From: JALZVT01 sp039029135
Lineage (GTDB): Bacteria; Pseudomonadota; Gammaproteobacteria; Pseudomonadales; Azotimanducaceae
NCBI GenBank assembly: GCA_039029135.1
Contig: JBCCGT010000017.1
Span: forward strand, 44,987-108,986
Direction of reading: 5' to 3'
DNA: 64,000 bases
Shown here: positions 52,037-60,173 of the stretch, one piece after another
Position numbering within the stretch: position 1 is the stretch's first letter
How the letters are laid out: each line of letters opens with the position of its first letter
Position numbers and translations under genes: made by a program
The notes under the pieces: generated by a model
Databases searched by the model: none
Told to the model about the DNA's origin: nothing
The model's input: only the letters and a program-made list of their open reading frames with translations

Positions 52037-52360
52037 ATGATCGACGGCATCTCCAATCAGCAGCTTCTGTCGCAGATGCGCGCCCTCAGCCGCGAGCTTG
52101 GCGTTGCGTCGCCGGCCGAGCAGGCCGCGGCGGAACCTGCTCAGTTCGCCTCGCTGCTTCGCCAGGGCATCGATGCCGTCAACGAGACGCAGATGCGAGC
52201 GGGCGAGCTCGCGCGCCGCTTCGACTCCGGCGCGACCGACGTGGACCTGACCGAAGTGATGATCAACCTACAGAAGGCCAACATCGGCTTCACCGCAGTC
52301 TCCGAGGTGCGCAATCGGCTGGTCAGCGCGTACCAGGAAGTCATGAACATGCCGGTCTAG
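52037..52360 (+). CDS. fliE: MS-ring/rod junction protein FliE
   Basis: 107 aa. FliE signature FASLLRQGIDAVNETQMRAGELARRFDSGATDVDLTEVMINLQKANIGFTAVSEVRNRLVSAYQEVMNMPV. It is the first structural gene of fliEFGHIJ, 33 bp after the FleR-like gene. Confidence 0.95.
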   Translation: MIDGISNQQLLSQMRALSRELGVASPAEQAAAEPAQFASLLRQGIDAVNETQMRAGELARRFDSGATDVDLTEVMINLQKANIGFTAVSEVRNRLVSAYQEVMNMPV

Positions 52361-52372
52361 TGATAGCGAGCA

Positions 52373-54067
52373 ATGGCTGAAGCGGATACCACTGTCCCCA
52401 ACGCGGCGCTGTCGGGCATCGACGTGGCCGCCGGCGCGCGCCAGCTACTGCTGCTGGTCGGTCTTGCCGCCGCGGTCGCGATCGGCGTCGCGGCGGTGCT
52501 GTGGCTGCAGCAACCCGAGCACAAGGTGCTGTTCCCCAGCGTCGACCCTGCTGAGGTGGCGCCGATCTCGAACGCGCTGGAAGGGGCGGACATCGACTAC
52601 CGCTACGACGCCCAGACGGGTGCCATTACGGTCGCCGCCGGCGCTCTCTCTCGCGCGCGCCTGCTGCTCGCGGGCCAGGGATTGCCGCAGAGCCGCGGCG
52701 TCAGCGTGGAGTCGCTGTACGAGGGCTCCGGCTACTCCACCAGTCAGTTTATGGAATCCAAGTTTTATACCCATGCGCTCGAAAACAAGCTGGCCGGTGT
52801 CATCAGCGAGCTGAACGCGGTGAAGTCCGCCGCCGTGACGCTCGGTCTCCCGCGACAGTCGGCTTTCGTGCGCGATCGCACGCCGCCGACCGCGTCCGTG
52901 GTGGTCAAGCTGTTTCCGGGACGCACGCTAGAGCGCAACCAGGTGCAGGCGATCGTGCATCTCGTCGCCTCCAGCGTACCGGAGCTTGCGGCCAACAACG
53001 TGACGATACTTGATCAGAACAGCGCGATGTTGAGCGGCAACAGCCGCGATCCGCTGGGTGCCGCGAACGAAGAATTCGAGTTCAAGCGCCGGCTGGAGCG
53101 CGACCTCGCGGCAAACGTGGACGCGCTGCTGGCGCCCATTCTTGGGCAAGGCCGATCGCGTACGACCGTGGTTGCGCAGCTCGATTTCGCTGAGACCGAG
53201 AGCACTGCGGAGCGCTTCGACCCCGCGAGTCAGGTCGTTCGCAGCGAGCAATCGCAAGAGTCCGAAACCAGCGGCGAGCGCGCGGCGCTGGGCGTACCCG
53301 GTGCCCTCACGAACCAGCCGCCCACCGCGTCCGTGGGCGACGTGGTCAACGGTACCGAACCGGCGCCGCCGCCGCGCGAAGTGCGCTCCAGCCGAGACAG
53401 CGTGCGCAACTACGAGGTCGACCGGGTGATTAGCCGCACCAAGGCGTCCCGCGGCGGCATTGAGCGCCTGTCGGTTGCCGTCGTGCTCGACTATGTCCCT
53501 GCTCCAGCGCCGGCAACGGCGTCTGCGGGTACGGAGGCCGAGGAAACCGCGGCGGACAGCGCCGAGGAGGATGCAGCAGCCGCCGTGCCCGAGGCCGTGC
53601 CGCTCAGCGAAGAACAGCTCGACGAGATTCGCAGCGTCATTCAGGACGCGGTCGGCTTCGACGCCGCGCGCGGCGATACCGTAAACCTGATCAACGTGCC
53701 GTTCTTCAAGGCCGAAGCGCCGGAGGAAGCGCAGGCGCCACCGCTGTGGGAGCAGCCCTGGGTGGTTGACGCGGCCAAGCTGGTGGTCGCGCTCATCGTG
53801 CTGCTGGCGCTCGTATTTCTGGTCGTGCGTCCGCTTATCAACGGCCTGTTGAGTGCGCATCAGGCGGCGGTCACCGCGCGTCTGTCACCGGTCGGTGGAG
53901 CGGCCGCCCTGCCGCCGGGCACGCAGGCCACGGTGACGGACGGTGGAATGCTGGAAGTGGTCGCACCGCCGCGACAGGACCCGCTGCTGCTGGCCCAGGA
54001 TCTGGCCAGCAATGATCCCAAGCGGGTCGCGCAGGTCGTCAAGGAGTGGGTGGCCGCCGATGACTGA
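52373..54067 (+). CDS. fliF: Flagellar MS-ring protein FliF
   Basis: 564 aa. Two membrane helices, near residues 24-45 and about 465-488, flank the large periplasmic ring-building domains (LLAGQGLPQSRGVSVESLYEGSGYSTSQFMESKFYTHALENKLAGVI; ASVVVKLFPGRTL). The C-terminus is the FliG-binding tail. It forms the base of the motor. Confidence 0.96.
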   Translation: MAEADTTVPNAALSGIDVAAGARQLLLLVGLAAAVAIGVAAVLWLQQPEHKVLFPSVDPAEVAPISNALEGADIDYRYDAQTGAITVAAGALSRARLLLAGQGLPQSRGVSVESLYEGSGYSTSQFMESKFYTHALENKLAGVISELNAVKSAAVTLGLPRQSAFVRDRTPPTASVVVKLFPGRTLERNQVQAIVHLVASSVPELAANNVTILDQNSAMLSGNSRDPLGAANEEFEFKRRLERDLAANVDALLAPILGQGRSRTTVVAQLDFAETESTAERFDPASQVVRSEQSQESETSGERAALGVPGALTNQPPTASVGDVVNGTEPAPPPREVRSSRDSVRNYEVDRVISRTKASRGGIERLSVAVVLDYVPAPAPATASAGTEAEETAADSAEEDAAAAVPEAVPLSEEQLDEIRSVIQDAVGFDAARGDTVNLINVPFFKAEAPEEAQAPPLWEQPWVVDAAKLVVALIVLLALVFLVVRPLINGLLSAHQAAVTARLSPVGGAAALPPGTQATVTDGGMLEVVAPPRQDPLLLAQDLASNDPKRVAQVVKEWVAADD

Positions 54068-55064
54068 CGCTGACCCGCTAAGCGGCAGCCGTCGGGCGGC
54101 GATCCTGCTCATGTCGATGGGCGAGGCGGCGGCGGCCGAGGTGTTGAAGTACGTCAACCAGCAGGAGGTGCAGGCCATCGGTCGGGCGATGTCGGCCATA
54201 CGTCATGTGTCCTCCGAGCAGGTACAGGACATCGCCAGCGCGTTCGCAGAAGACGTGGTGAAGCACACCTCGCTAGGGATCGGTACCGAAGAATATCTGC
54301 GCTCTGTGCTGGTCGCTGCGATGGGCGAAGAGGCGGCCGAGCGGCTCCTCGATCGCATCCTGCAGGGGCGCAAGACCAATGGTCTGGAGGCGCTGAAATG
54401 GATGGAGCCGCAGCTCGTCGCCGACATCATCGCCCCAGAGCATCCCCAGGTCGCCGCCGTCGTCGTCTCGCAGCTCTCACACGAGCGCGCGGCGGCGGTG
54501 TTGCTCGGCATGAGCGAGCAACGTCGCGCGGATGTCGTCATGCGCATCGCAACGCTGCAGGGCGTACAGAGCTCCGCGCTCATGGAACTCGACGAGATTA
54601 TCGAGCGCCGGATCAGCGCCAGCCGTGACGACGGTGCCGAGGAGCTGGGTGGCAGGCGCGCCGCCGCAGAGATCGTGCTGCAGATGGGCCCTAACGTCGA
54701 AGCGGACATCATGGAGCGCATCGGTAGCGTCGACGACGAATTGGGCGGCGAGATTAAAGAACTGATGTTCGTCTTCGATTCGCTCGGCGATCTCGATGAT
54801 CGCGGCATGCAGGCGCTGCTGCGAGAGATCAACGGTGATCTCTTGGGCGTCGCGCTGAAGGGAGCGGAAAAGAAAACCAGCGATCTCATCCTCGGCAACA
54901 TGTCGAGCCGCGCTGCGGAGATCCTGCGCGAGGACATGGAGGCGCGCGGACCCGTGCGGCTGTCGGAAGTTGAAGAGGCGCAGAAAGAAATACTGGCCGT
55001 CGCGCTGCAGATGGCGGAAGACGGCAAGCTGAACCTGGGCGGCGGAGGAGAAGAATATGTCTGA
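54060..55064 (+). CDS. fliG: Flagellar rotor switch protein FliG
   Basis: 334 aa from ATG 54060, overlapping fliF by 8 bases. Domains in order: FliF-binding N-terminus (RRAAILLMSMGEAAAAEVLKYV), middle EHPQ motif (IIAPEHPQVAAVVVSQL), and torque helix (DLGDLDDRGMQALLREINGDLLGVALKGAEKKTSDLILGNMSSRAAEILREDME) with the charged residues that meet the stator. Confidence 0.96.
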   Translation: MTDADPLSGSRRAAILLMSMGEAAAAEVLKYVNQQEVQAIGRAMSAIRHVSSEQVQDIASAFAEDVVKHTSLGIGTEEYLRSVLVAAMGEEAAERLLDRILQGRKTNGLEALKWMEPQLVADIIAPEHPQVAAVVVSQLSHERAAAVLLGMSEQRRADVVMRIATLQGVQSSALMELDEIIERRISASRDDGAEELGGRRAAAEIVLQMGPNVEADIMERIGSVDDELGGEIKELMFVFDSLGDLDDRGMQALLREINGDLLGVALKGAEKKTSDLILGNMSSRAAEILREDMEARGPVRLSEVEEAQKEILAVALQMAEDGKLNLGGGGEEYV

Positions 55065-55647
55065 TTCCCACGAGTCGGCAGAGCTCGGCGCGCGCTGGCT
55101 CGCGCCGCACTTCGATGCGGGTCGAGGTCCGCTGAGCGAGGCGACGCTGCAGGCGCGTCACAAAGAAGGCTACGCCGCCGGCTTCGACGCGGGACGCAGC
55201 GCCGGGCTGAGCGCGGGGCGGCAGCAGCTCGCCGACACGCTGGAGCGGCTCGAACATGTGCTGGGGGCGTTCGCCGAGCCGCTCGATCAGCTCGAACGCG
55301 AGGTCGATGAGGCGCTGCTCGAGTTCGCCACTCGGCTCGCGGGTCAGCTGGTGCGCCGCGAACTGCAGCTCGACGCGTCGCACGTCGTCGGCGTGCTGCG
55401 CGAGGCGCTGCGCGCGCTGCCAATCGCCGAACGCGAGGTTGCGGTGCGACTGCACCCGCGCGATGCGAGCATCGTTCGCGACGCCTATGCGCTCGACGAG
55501 CGCTCGCTCGCCTGGCAGCTCGTCGAGGACACGGCGCTGGAGCCCGGAGACGTGATCGTCGCCGGCGAACACGCGCAGGTCGATGCCCGGCTGCAGACGC
55601 GCATCGATCGCACGCTGGCGGATTTGCTGGCCGACGAACGCGAGTGA
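55057..55647 (+). CDS. fliH: Flagellar export ATPase regulator FliH
   Basis: 196 aa. Contains the AARHKEGYAAGFDAGRSAGLSAGR glycine-repeat helix typical of FliH (GxxxG), then the C-terminal domain that binds FliI. It overlaps fliG by 8 bases and fliI by 4. Confidence 0.9.
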   Translation: MSDSHESAELGARWLAPHFDAGRGPLSEATLQARHKEGYAAGFDAGRSAGLSAGRQQLADTLERLEHVLGAFAEPLDQLEREVDEALLEFATRLAGQLVRRELQLDASHVVGVLREALRALPIAEREVAVRLHPRDASIVRDAYALDERSLAWQLVEDTALEPGDVIVAGEHAQVDARLQTRIDRTLADLLADERE

Positions 55648-57089
55648 GCGAGCGCGCCGCGAGGCTGCGAAGCCATCTGCAGCGGCTTGAAGAGGTCACT
55701 CGCCTGACAGCCGCCGGTGAGCTGACCCGCATGGTAGGGCTGACGTTGGAAGCGGCGGGCTGCGAGGCGCCCATAGGCGCCACGTGCGAGGTCGCACGCG
55801 TCGACGGTGGCAGCATCGAGGCCCAAGTGGTCGGTTTCAACGGCGATCGACTGCAGCTAATGCCTACTGGCCAGCTTGCCGGGCTCGCCAGCCGGGCGCG
55901 CGTCAGCGTCAGCCGCCGCGCCGCGGCGCTGCCGGGCGGCGCGGGGATTCTCGGCCGCGTGGTAGACGCGGCGGGCCGACCGCTGGACGGCCTCGGCGGC
56001 ATCGGCACGGACGGCCGCATTCGCCGCGAGGCAACGCCGATCAACCCCTTCGATCGAGCGCCCATCGTGACGCCGCTGGACGTCGGGGTACGCACGCTGA
56101 ACACGCTGCTGCCGTTGGGACAGGGGCAGCGCGTTGGATTATTCGCCGGCAGCGGCGTCGGCAAGAGCGTTCTGCTCGGCATGCTGACGCGGCATACCGC
56201 TGCAGACGTCGTCGTGGTCGGACTGATTGGCGAACGGGGCAGGGAGGTGCGCGAGTTTGTGGAGGACTGCCTCGGCGAGGCCGGTCTCGCGCGCGCGGTG
56301 GTCGTCGCCTCACCGGCGGACGATCCGCCCCTGAAGCGGATGCACGGCGCGCTCTATGCGACCCGGCTGGCCGAGGACTATCGGGCCGCCGGCCTGAACG
56401 TGCTGCTGCTGATGGACTCGCTGACCCGCTACGCCCAGGCCCAGCGCGAGATCGCGCTTGCGATCGGTGAGCCGCCCGTGACGCGCGGCTATCCGCCGTC
56501 CGTGTTCGCGAAACTGCCTGCGCTGTGCGAACGCGCTGGCAACGGTCGGTTGGGCGAGGGGTCTATTACCGCCGTCTACACGGTGCTGGTCGAGGCGGAC
56601 GATCCCGACGATCCCATCGCGGATGCTGCCCGCGCGGTGCTCGATGGTCACATACTGCTGTCGCGGGAACTGGCCAACGGCGGGGTGTACCCGGCAATCG
56701 ATATCCCGGCCTCCGCGAGCCGACTGTTCGATAAGCTGGCGACCCCGGCGCAGCAGGCGGCGGCACTGAAGTTTCGTCGTCTCGTCAGCGCCTACCAGGA
56801 CAATCGCGACCTGGTCGCCGTCGGCGCCTATGTCGCCGGCAGCGATCCGCTGGTCGATGAGGCGTTGGCGCTGTGGCCGCGGCTTGAGGCGTTCCAACGT
56901 CAGGCGCCGGCCGAGCGGGTCGACTACGCAACCTCGCTGGCGGCCCTGGAGGCCCTCGTTGAGAGCACCGAGTCGCCCACCCATCCGGTCACCCAGCCGG
57001 CTAGCGGCGAGTTGCCGGCGGGAGCGACGGCTGTACCTACCGAGGATGTTAGTGCGCCGTCGCCGACGTCAGCTCGAACTGCTGCTTGA
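55644..57089 (+). CDS. fliI: Flagellum-specific ATPase FliI
   Basis: 481 aa. Walker A AGSGVGKS (168-175), Walker B region LNVLLLMDSLTRYAQAQREIALAIGEPP, and SITAVYTVLVEADDPDDPIADAARAVLDGHI are diagnostic. A C-terminal extension of about 40 residues (Pro/Thr-rich) is not part of the ATPase core. It drives export with FliH and FliJ. Confidence 0.96.
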   Translation: MSERAARLRSHLQRLEEVTRLTAAGELTRMVGLTLEAAGCEAPIGATCEVARVDGGSIEAQVVGFNGDRLQLMPTGQLAGLASRARVSVSRRAAALPGGAGILGRVVDAAGRPLDGLGGIGTDGRIRREATPINPFDRAPIVTPLDVGVRTLNTLLPLGQGQRVGLFAGSGVGKSVLLGMLTRHTAADVVVVGLIGERGREVREFVEDCLGEAGLARAVVVASPADDPPLKRMHGALYATRLAEDYRAAGLNVLLLMDSLTRYAQAQREIALAIGEPPVTRGYPPSVFAKLPALCERAGNGRLGEGSITAVYTVLVEADDPDDPIADAARAVLDGHILLSRELANGGVYPAIDIPASASRLFDKLATPAQQAAALKFRRLVSAYQDNRDLVAVGAYVAGSDPLVDEALALWPRLEAFQRQAPAERVDYATSLAALEALVESTESPTHPVTQPASGELPAGATAVPTEDVSAPSPTSARTAA

Positions 57090-57501
57090 GCTTGCCGAGC
57101 GCCAGCGTCAGGCCGGCCTGCGGCAGCTCGCGACGCGCCTGCAGGCAACTGGCGCCGCGCAGGCCCGCCACGCGCAGCTTGCCGGGCACCTGCAGGCGGT
57201 CCATACACAGGCGCCCGGTGTGCGGGGCGTGGCGATGGCGGACCGGCGGGTGTTTCTCGACCGGCTGCGGCTTGCCGTCGATGCCCAGGCCCAGGTGCTG
57301 CGGGAAGAGCGCCGTCACGAGTCGGCCGCGCGCGAGCAGTTGGCGTGGCTCGACACGCGTCAGCGCGCGCTGCGTCGATTGGTGGTGGAACGCCAGGCTC
57401 GTGAGCGGCGCCACCAGCGCCGACGGCAGGAACGTGAATTGTCCGACGCTGCGCGATCGACGCTCGTCGACCCGTTGGATGAGGGGCGGAGCAAGCGATG
57501 A
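57046..57501 (+). CDS. fliJ: Flagellar export chaperone FliJ
   Basis: 151 aa, a long two-helix coiled coil rich in Arg, Gln and Leu (RRQLELLLELAERQRQAGLRQLATRLQ; ERRHESAAREQLAWLDTRQRALRRLVVERQARERRHQRRRQERELSDAA). It overlaps fliI by 44 bases; ATG 57046 is the natural start, with GTG 57052 an alternative. Called from shape and position. Confidence 0.75.
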   Translation: MLVRRRRRQLELLLELAERQRQAGLRQLATRLQATGAAQARHAQLAGHLQAVHTQAPGVRGVAMADRRVFLDRLRLAVDAQAQVLREERRHESAAREQLAWLDTRQRALRRLVVERQARERRHQRRRQERELSDAARSTLVDPLDEGRSKR

Positions 57502-57542
57502 AATGCCTTGCGGAACAATGCCTTAGGTGATTCGATCGCGCC

Positions 57543-57571
57543 TTGTCCTGTGCCTGCGCTGGCGTTACAAT
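57543..57571 (+). promoter_or_regulatory. Sigma-70 promoter of the infC operon
   Basis: TTGTCC at 57543-57548 and TACAAT at 57566-57571 are separated by 17 bases. It lies 110 bp upstream of the infC AUU start. Confidence 0.6.
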
Positions 57572-57681
57572 CGCGCCCGCCGAGTTGCCGGTCGCTTGGG
57601 ATATGCCCGCGCCTGCGATTCAGCCGGCACGTCCGATGGGATGGCCGGCGATCGGTGCTTCCCTGGTAATGGAGATGACAT

Positions 57682-58215
57682 ATTAAGAAAGGTGCAAAGC
57701 GCGCTGATCGCTCGCTGTTGAACGAAGACATCCGAGTGAACAACGTACGCTTAATTGGCGCGGACGGGGCCCAGGTGGGCATCGTCTCGCGGGATGAGGC
57801 TCTTGGCGCGGCACGCCGCGCAGCCCTGGATCTGGTGCTGATTTCGCCCGATGCCGAACCCCCGGTCTGCAAGATCATGGACTACGGCAAGCACGTCTTC
57901 GAACAGAAGAAAGTGAAGGCGGCGCAGAAGAAGAAACAGAAGCAGACCCAGGTCAAGGAGATGAAGTTCCGCCCGGGCACCGAAGAAGGCGACTATCAGG
58001 TCAAACTACGCAACCTGGTGCGCTTTCTCGAAGAAGGCGACAAGGCCAAGGTTTCCCTGCGATTTCGCGGTCGCGAAGTGGTTCATCCCGAGATCGGCAT
58101 GAATCTGATGTCGCGGATCGAAACAGACCTCGAAGAGTACGGGACGGTCGAAACCGAACCGCGCTTCGAGGGTCGACAGGTCATCATGGTATTGGCGCCG
58201 AGAAAGAAGAAGTAG
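57682..58215 (+). CDS. infC: Translation initiation factor IF-3, AUU start
   Basis: 177 aa from ATT 57682, reading IKKGAKRADRSLLNEDIRVNNVRLIGADG, the normal IF-3 N-terminus. A GGAG lies at 57671-57674. Use of AUU is the known signature of infC and lets IF-3 limit its own synthesis, because IF-3 rejects non-standard starts. Domains: N-terminal (VRLIGADGAQVGIVSRDEAL), linker (MDYGKHVFEQKKVKAAQKKKQK) and C-terminal (EMKFRPGTEEGDYQVKLRN). No nearer AUG or GUG preserves the N-terminus. Confidence 0.95.
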   Translation: MKKGAKRADRSLLNEDIRVNNVRLIGADGAQVGIVSRDEALGAARRAALDLVLISPDAEPPVCKIMDYGKHVFEQKKVKAAQKKKQKQTQVKEMKFRPGTEEGDYQVKLRNLVRFLEEGDKAKVSLRFRGREVVHPEIGMNLMSRIETDLEEYGTVETEPRFEGRQVIMVLAPRKKK

Positions 58216-58447
58216 CGAGCGCCTGTTCTTTGTGAACTTAGGGCTTGGAACTTCGAAGCGAGAAAAATAAAAACAACCACTAGAACGATAAATAAGTAGA
58301 AGCGCGGTGCCGCGAGCGCCGACGGTTCAGACGCCCCCAGGGCGACTGACAAAAAAATAAAACGATGGCATCGCTGTGCGACCAAAGGGTCGCAGGTCCA
58401 CCCGGGCAGGCGAGTGCCAAGAAATTGTATGAATGCGTGGAGCTAAC

Positions 58448-58648
58448 ATGCCCAAGATGAAAACCAATCGCGGGGCCGCGAAGCGGTTCCGTCGTACCGC
58501 CAACGGTTTTAAACACCGTCAGGCCTATCGCAACCACATCCTTACCAAGATGAGTTCGAAGCGTAAGCGTCAGCTCCGGGGCCTCGAAGAGGTCGCGCCG
58601 GGCGATGCGAAGCTGCTCGATCGCATGCTGCCCAAGAAAGCCCGCTAG
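58448..58648 (+). CDS. rpmI: 50S ribosomal protein L35
   Basis: 66 aa (MPKMKTNRGAAKRFRRTANGFKHRQAYRNHILTKMSSKRKRQLRG), full length. The 232-bp leader after infC contains a 7-bp hairpin near 58376-58393 (TGCGACC/GGGTCGCA), a possible site for L20 autocontrol as in E. coli (inferred). Confidence 0.96.
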   Translation: MPKMKTNRGAAKRFRRTANGFKHRQAYRNHILTKMSSKRKRQLRGLEEVAPGDAKLLDRMLPKKAR

Positions 58649-58658
58649 GAGAGTTTAG

Positions 58659-59018
58659 ATGCCAAGAGTCAAGCGTGGCGTCGCCTCCCGGGCGCGCAGA
58701 AAGAAGGTTCTGAAGCAGGCGAAAGGCTACTACGGTGCCCGCAGCCGCCAATTCAAAGTCGCGAAGCAGGCCGTCATTAAGGCGGGCCAATACGCCTACC
58801 GCGATCGGCGCCAGAAAAAGCGTCAGTTTCGTTCGCTGTGGATCGTGCGCATCAACGCTGCTGCGCGCGAACACGGGCTGTCATACAGCCGGCTGATCGA
58901 CGGGCTGAACAAGGCCGACATCGAGGTGGACCGTAAAGTGCTGGCCGATCTGGCCCTGCACGAGCGCGAGGCCTTTGCGGCCCTGGCCGAGCAGGCCAAG
59001 ACCGCGCTCGCGGCCTGA
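58659..59018 (+). CDS. rplT: 50S ribosomal protein L20
   Basis: 119 aa. PRVKRGVASRARRKKVLKQAKGYYGARSRQFKVAKQAVIKAGQYAYRDRRQKKRQFRSLWIVRINAAARE is near-invariant. It binds 23S rRNA early in 50S assembly. Confidence 0.98.
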   Translation: MPRVKRGVASRARRKKVLKQAKGYYGARSRQFKVAKQAVIKAGQYAYRDRRQKKRQFRSLWIVRINAAAREHGLSYSRLIDGLNKADIEVDRKVLADLALHEREAFAALAEQAKTALAA

Positions 59019-59062
59019 TCACGCCAGATCGCTGCGCCGCGGTCATGCGCGCCGCGCACAGC

Positions 59063-59082
59063 GCGACGCCGTCTGGCGTCGC
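59063..59082 (+). promoter_or_regulatory. Hairpin in the rplT-pheS gap
   Basis: 8-bp stem GCGACGCC / GGCGTCGC with loop GTCT, 60 bp before pheS. It has no T-run. It could be part of a pheST leader control element, but I see no leader peptide rich in Phe. Confidence 0.3.
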
Positions 59083-59141
59083 TGCGGCCGCGCTGATCGC
59101 CTTCGAACAGGGGCCTTTGACTACGTAAACAGGGGGAACCC

Positions 59142-60173
59142 GTGAGCCATCCGATTGCAGCGGAGGTGGACGCGCTCGTCGCGCGCGCGCTTGACGAGGT
59201 CGCCGCCGCCGACGGGACCGCGGCGCTCGACACTGTGCGGGTTCGCTATCTCGGCAAGAAGGGCGCGCTCACCGCGCTCTTAAAGCAACTGGGCAAGCTG
59301 GCAGCCGACGAGCGGCCGGCCGCGGGCGCGCTGATCAACGCGGGCAAAGAATCCCTGCAACAGGCCCTGACCAGTGCGGGCGACGCGCTGGCCGCGGAAC
59401 AGCTTGCCGAATCGCTCGCCCGGGATCGTGTTGATATCACGCTGCCGGGTCGCCGGCAGAGCGCCGGCAGTCTGCACCCGGTTACACAGGTGCTGGATCG
59501 GATCTCCGATATCTTCGTGCGCGCGGGCTACGACGTGGTCGCAGGCCCCGAGGTCGAGGACGACTATCACAACTTCGAGGCGCTCAACATTCCCCCGCAT
59601 CATCCCGCGCGGGCGATGCATGACACCTTCTATTTCGGCGACGGGTCGCTTTTGCGCACGCACACCTCGCCGGTACAGGTGCGCGTCATGGAAGACAGCG
59701 AGCCGCCGATTCGGGTCATTTGCCCGGGCCGCGTCTATCGGCGCGACTCCGACTTGACGCACACGCCGATGTTTCATCAGGTCGAGGGACTGGTCGTCGA
59801 TACCGACGTCAGCTTCGCCGATCTCAAGGGCACGGTGATCGACTTTCTGCAGCGCTTCTTCGAGCGCGATCTGGCCGTACGCTTTCGACCGTCCTATTTC
59901 CCGTTTACCGAGCCGTCGGCAGAGGTCGATGTCGCTTGCGTACACTGTGGCGGCGCGGGCTGTCGGGTCTGCAGTCATACCGGCTGGCTTGAGGTCATGG
60001 GCTGCGGCCTCGTGCACCCTAACGTGTTGTCGATGTCAGGGATCGATCCACAGGTCTACAGCGGCTATGCGTTCGGCTTTGGCGGCGATCGCCTGGCGAT
60101 GCTGCTGTATGAGGTCGATGACCTGCGGCTGTTCTTCGACAACGACGTCCGCTTTCTGGAGCAGTTCCGATGA
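59142..60173 (+). CDS. pheS: Phenylalanyl-tRNA synthetase alpha chain
   Basis: 343 aa. An N-terminal coiled coil (about 1-85) is followed by class II core motifs (AGPEVEDDYHNFEALNIPPHHPAR, VRVICPGRVYRRDSDLTHTPMFHQVEG, FRPSYFPFTEPSAEVDV, GCGLVHPNVL, GYAFGFGGDRLAMLLYEVDDLRLFF). Start is GTG 59142 with AGGGGG upstream. Confidence 0.97.
   Translation: MSHPIAAEVDALVARALDEVAAADGTAALDTVRVRYLGKKGALTALLKQLGKLAADERPAAGALINAGKESLQQALTSAGDALAAEQLAESLARDRVDITLPGRRQSAGSLHPVTQVLDRISDIFVRAGYDVVAGPEVEDDYHNFEALNIPPHHPARAMHDTFYFGDGSLLRTHTSPVQVRVMEDSEPPIRVICPGRVYRRDSDLTHTPMFHQVEGLVVDTDVSFADLKGTVIDFLQRFFERDLAVRFRPSYFPFTEPSAEVDVACVHCGGAGCRVCSHTGWLEVMGCGLVHPNVLSMSGIDPQVYSGYAFGFGGDRLAMLLYEVDDLRLFFDNDVRFLEQFR

Noticed and set aside
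53943..54059. Upstream extension of fliG
   Set aside because: The extra residues overlap fliF in another frame and are unlike FliG; ATG 54060 gives the family length.
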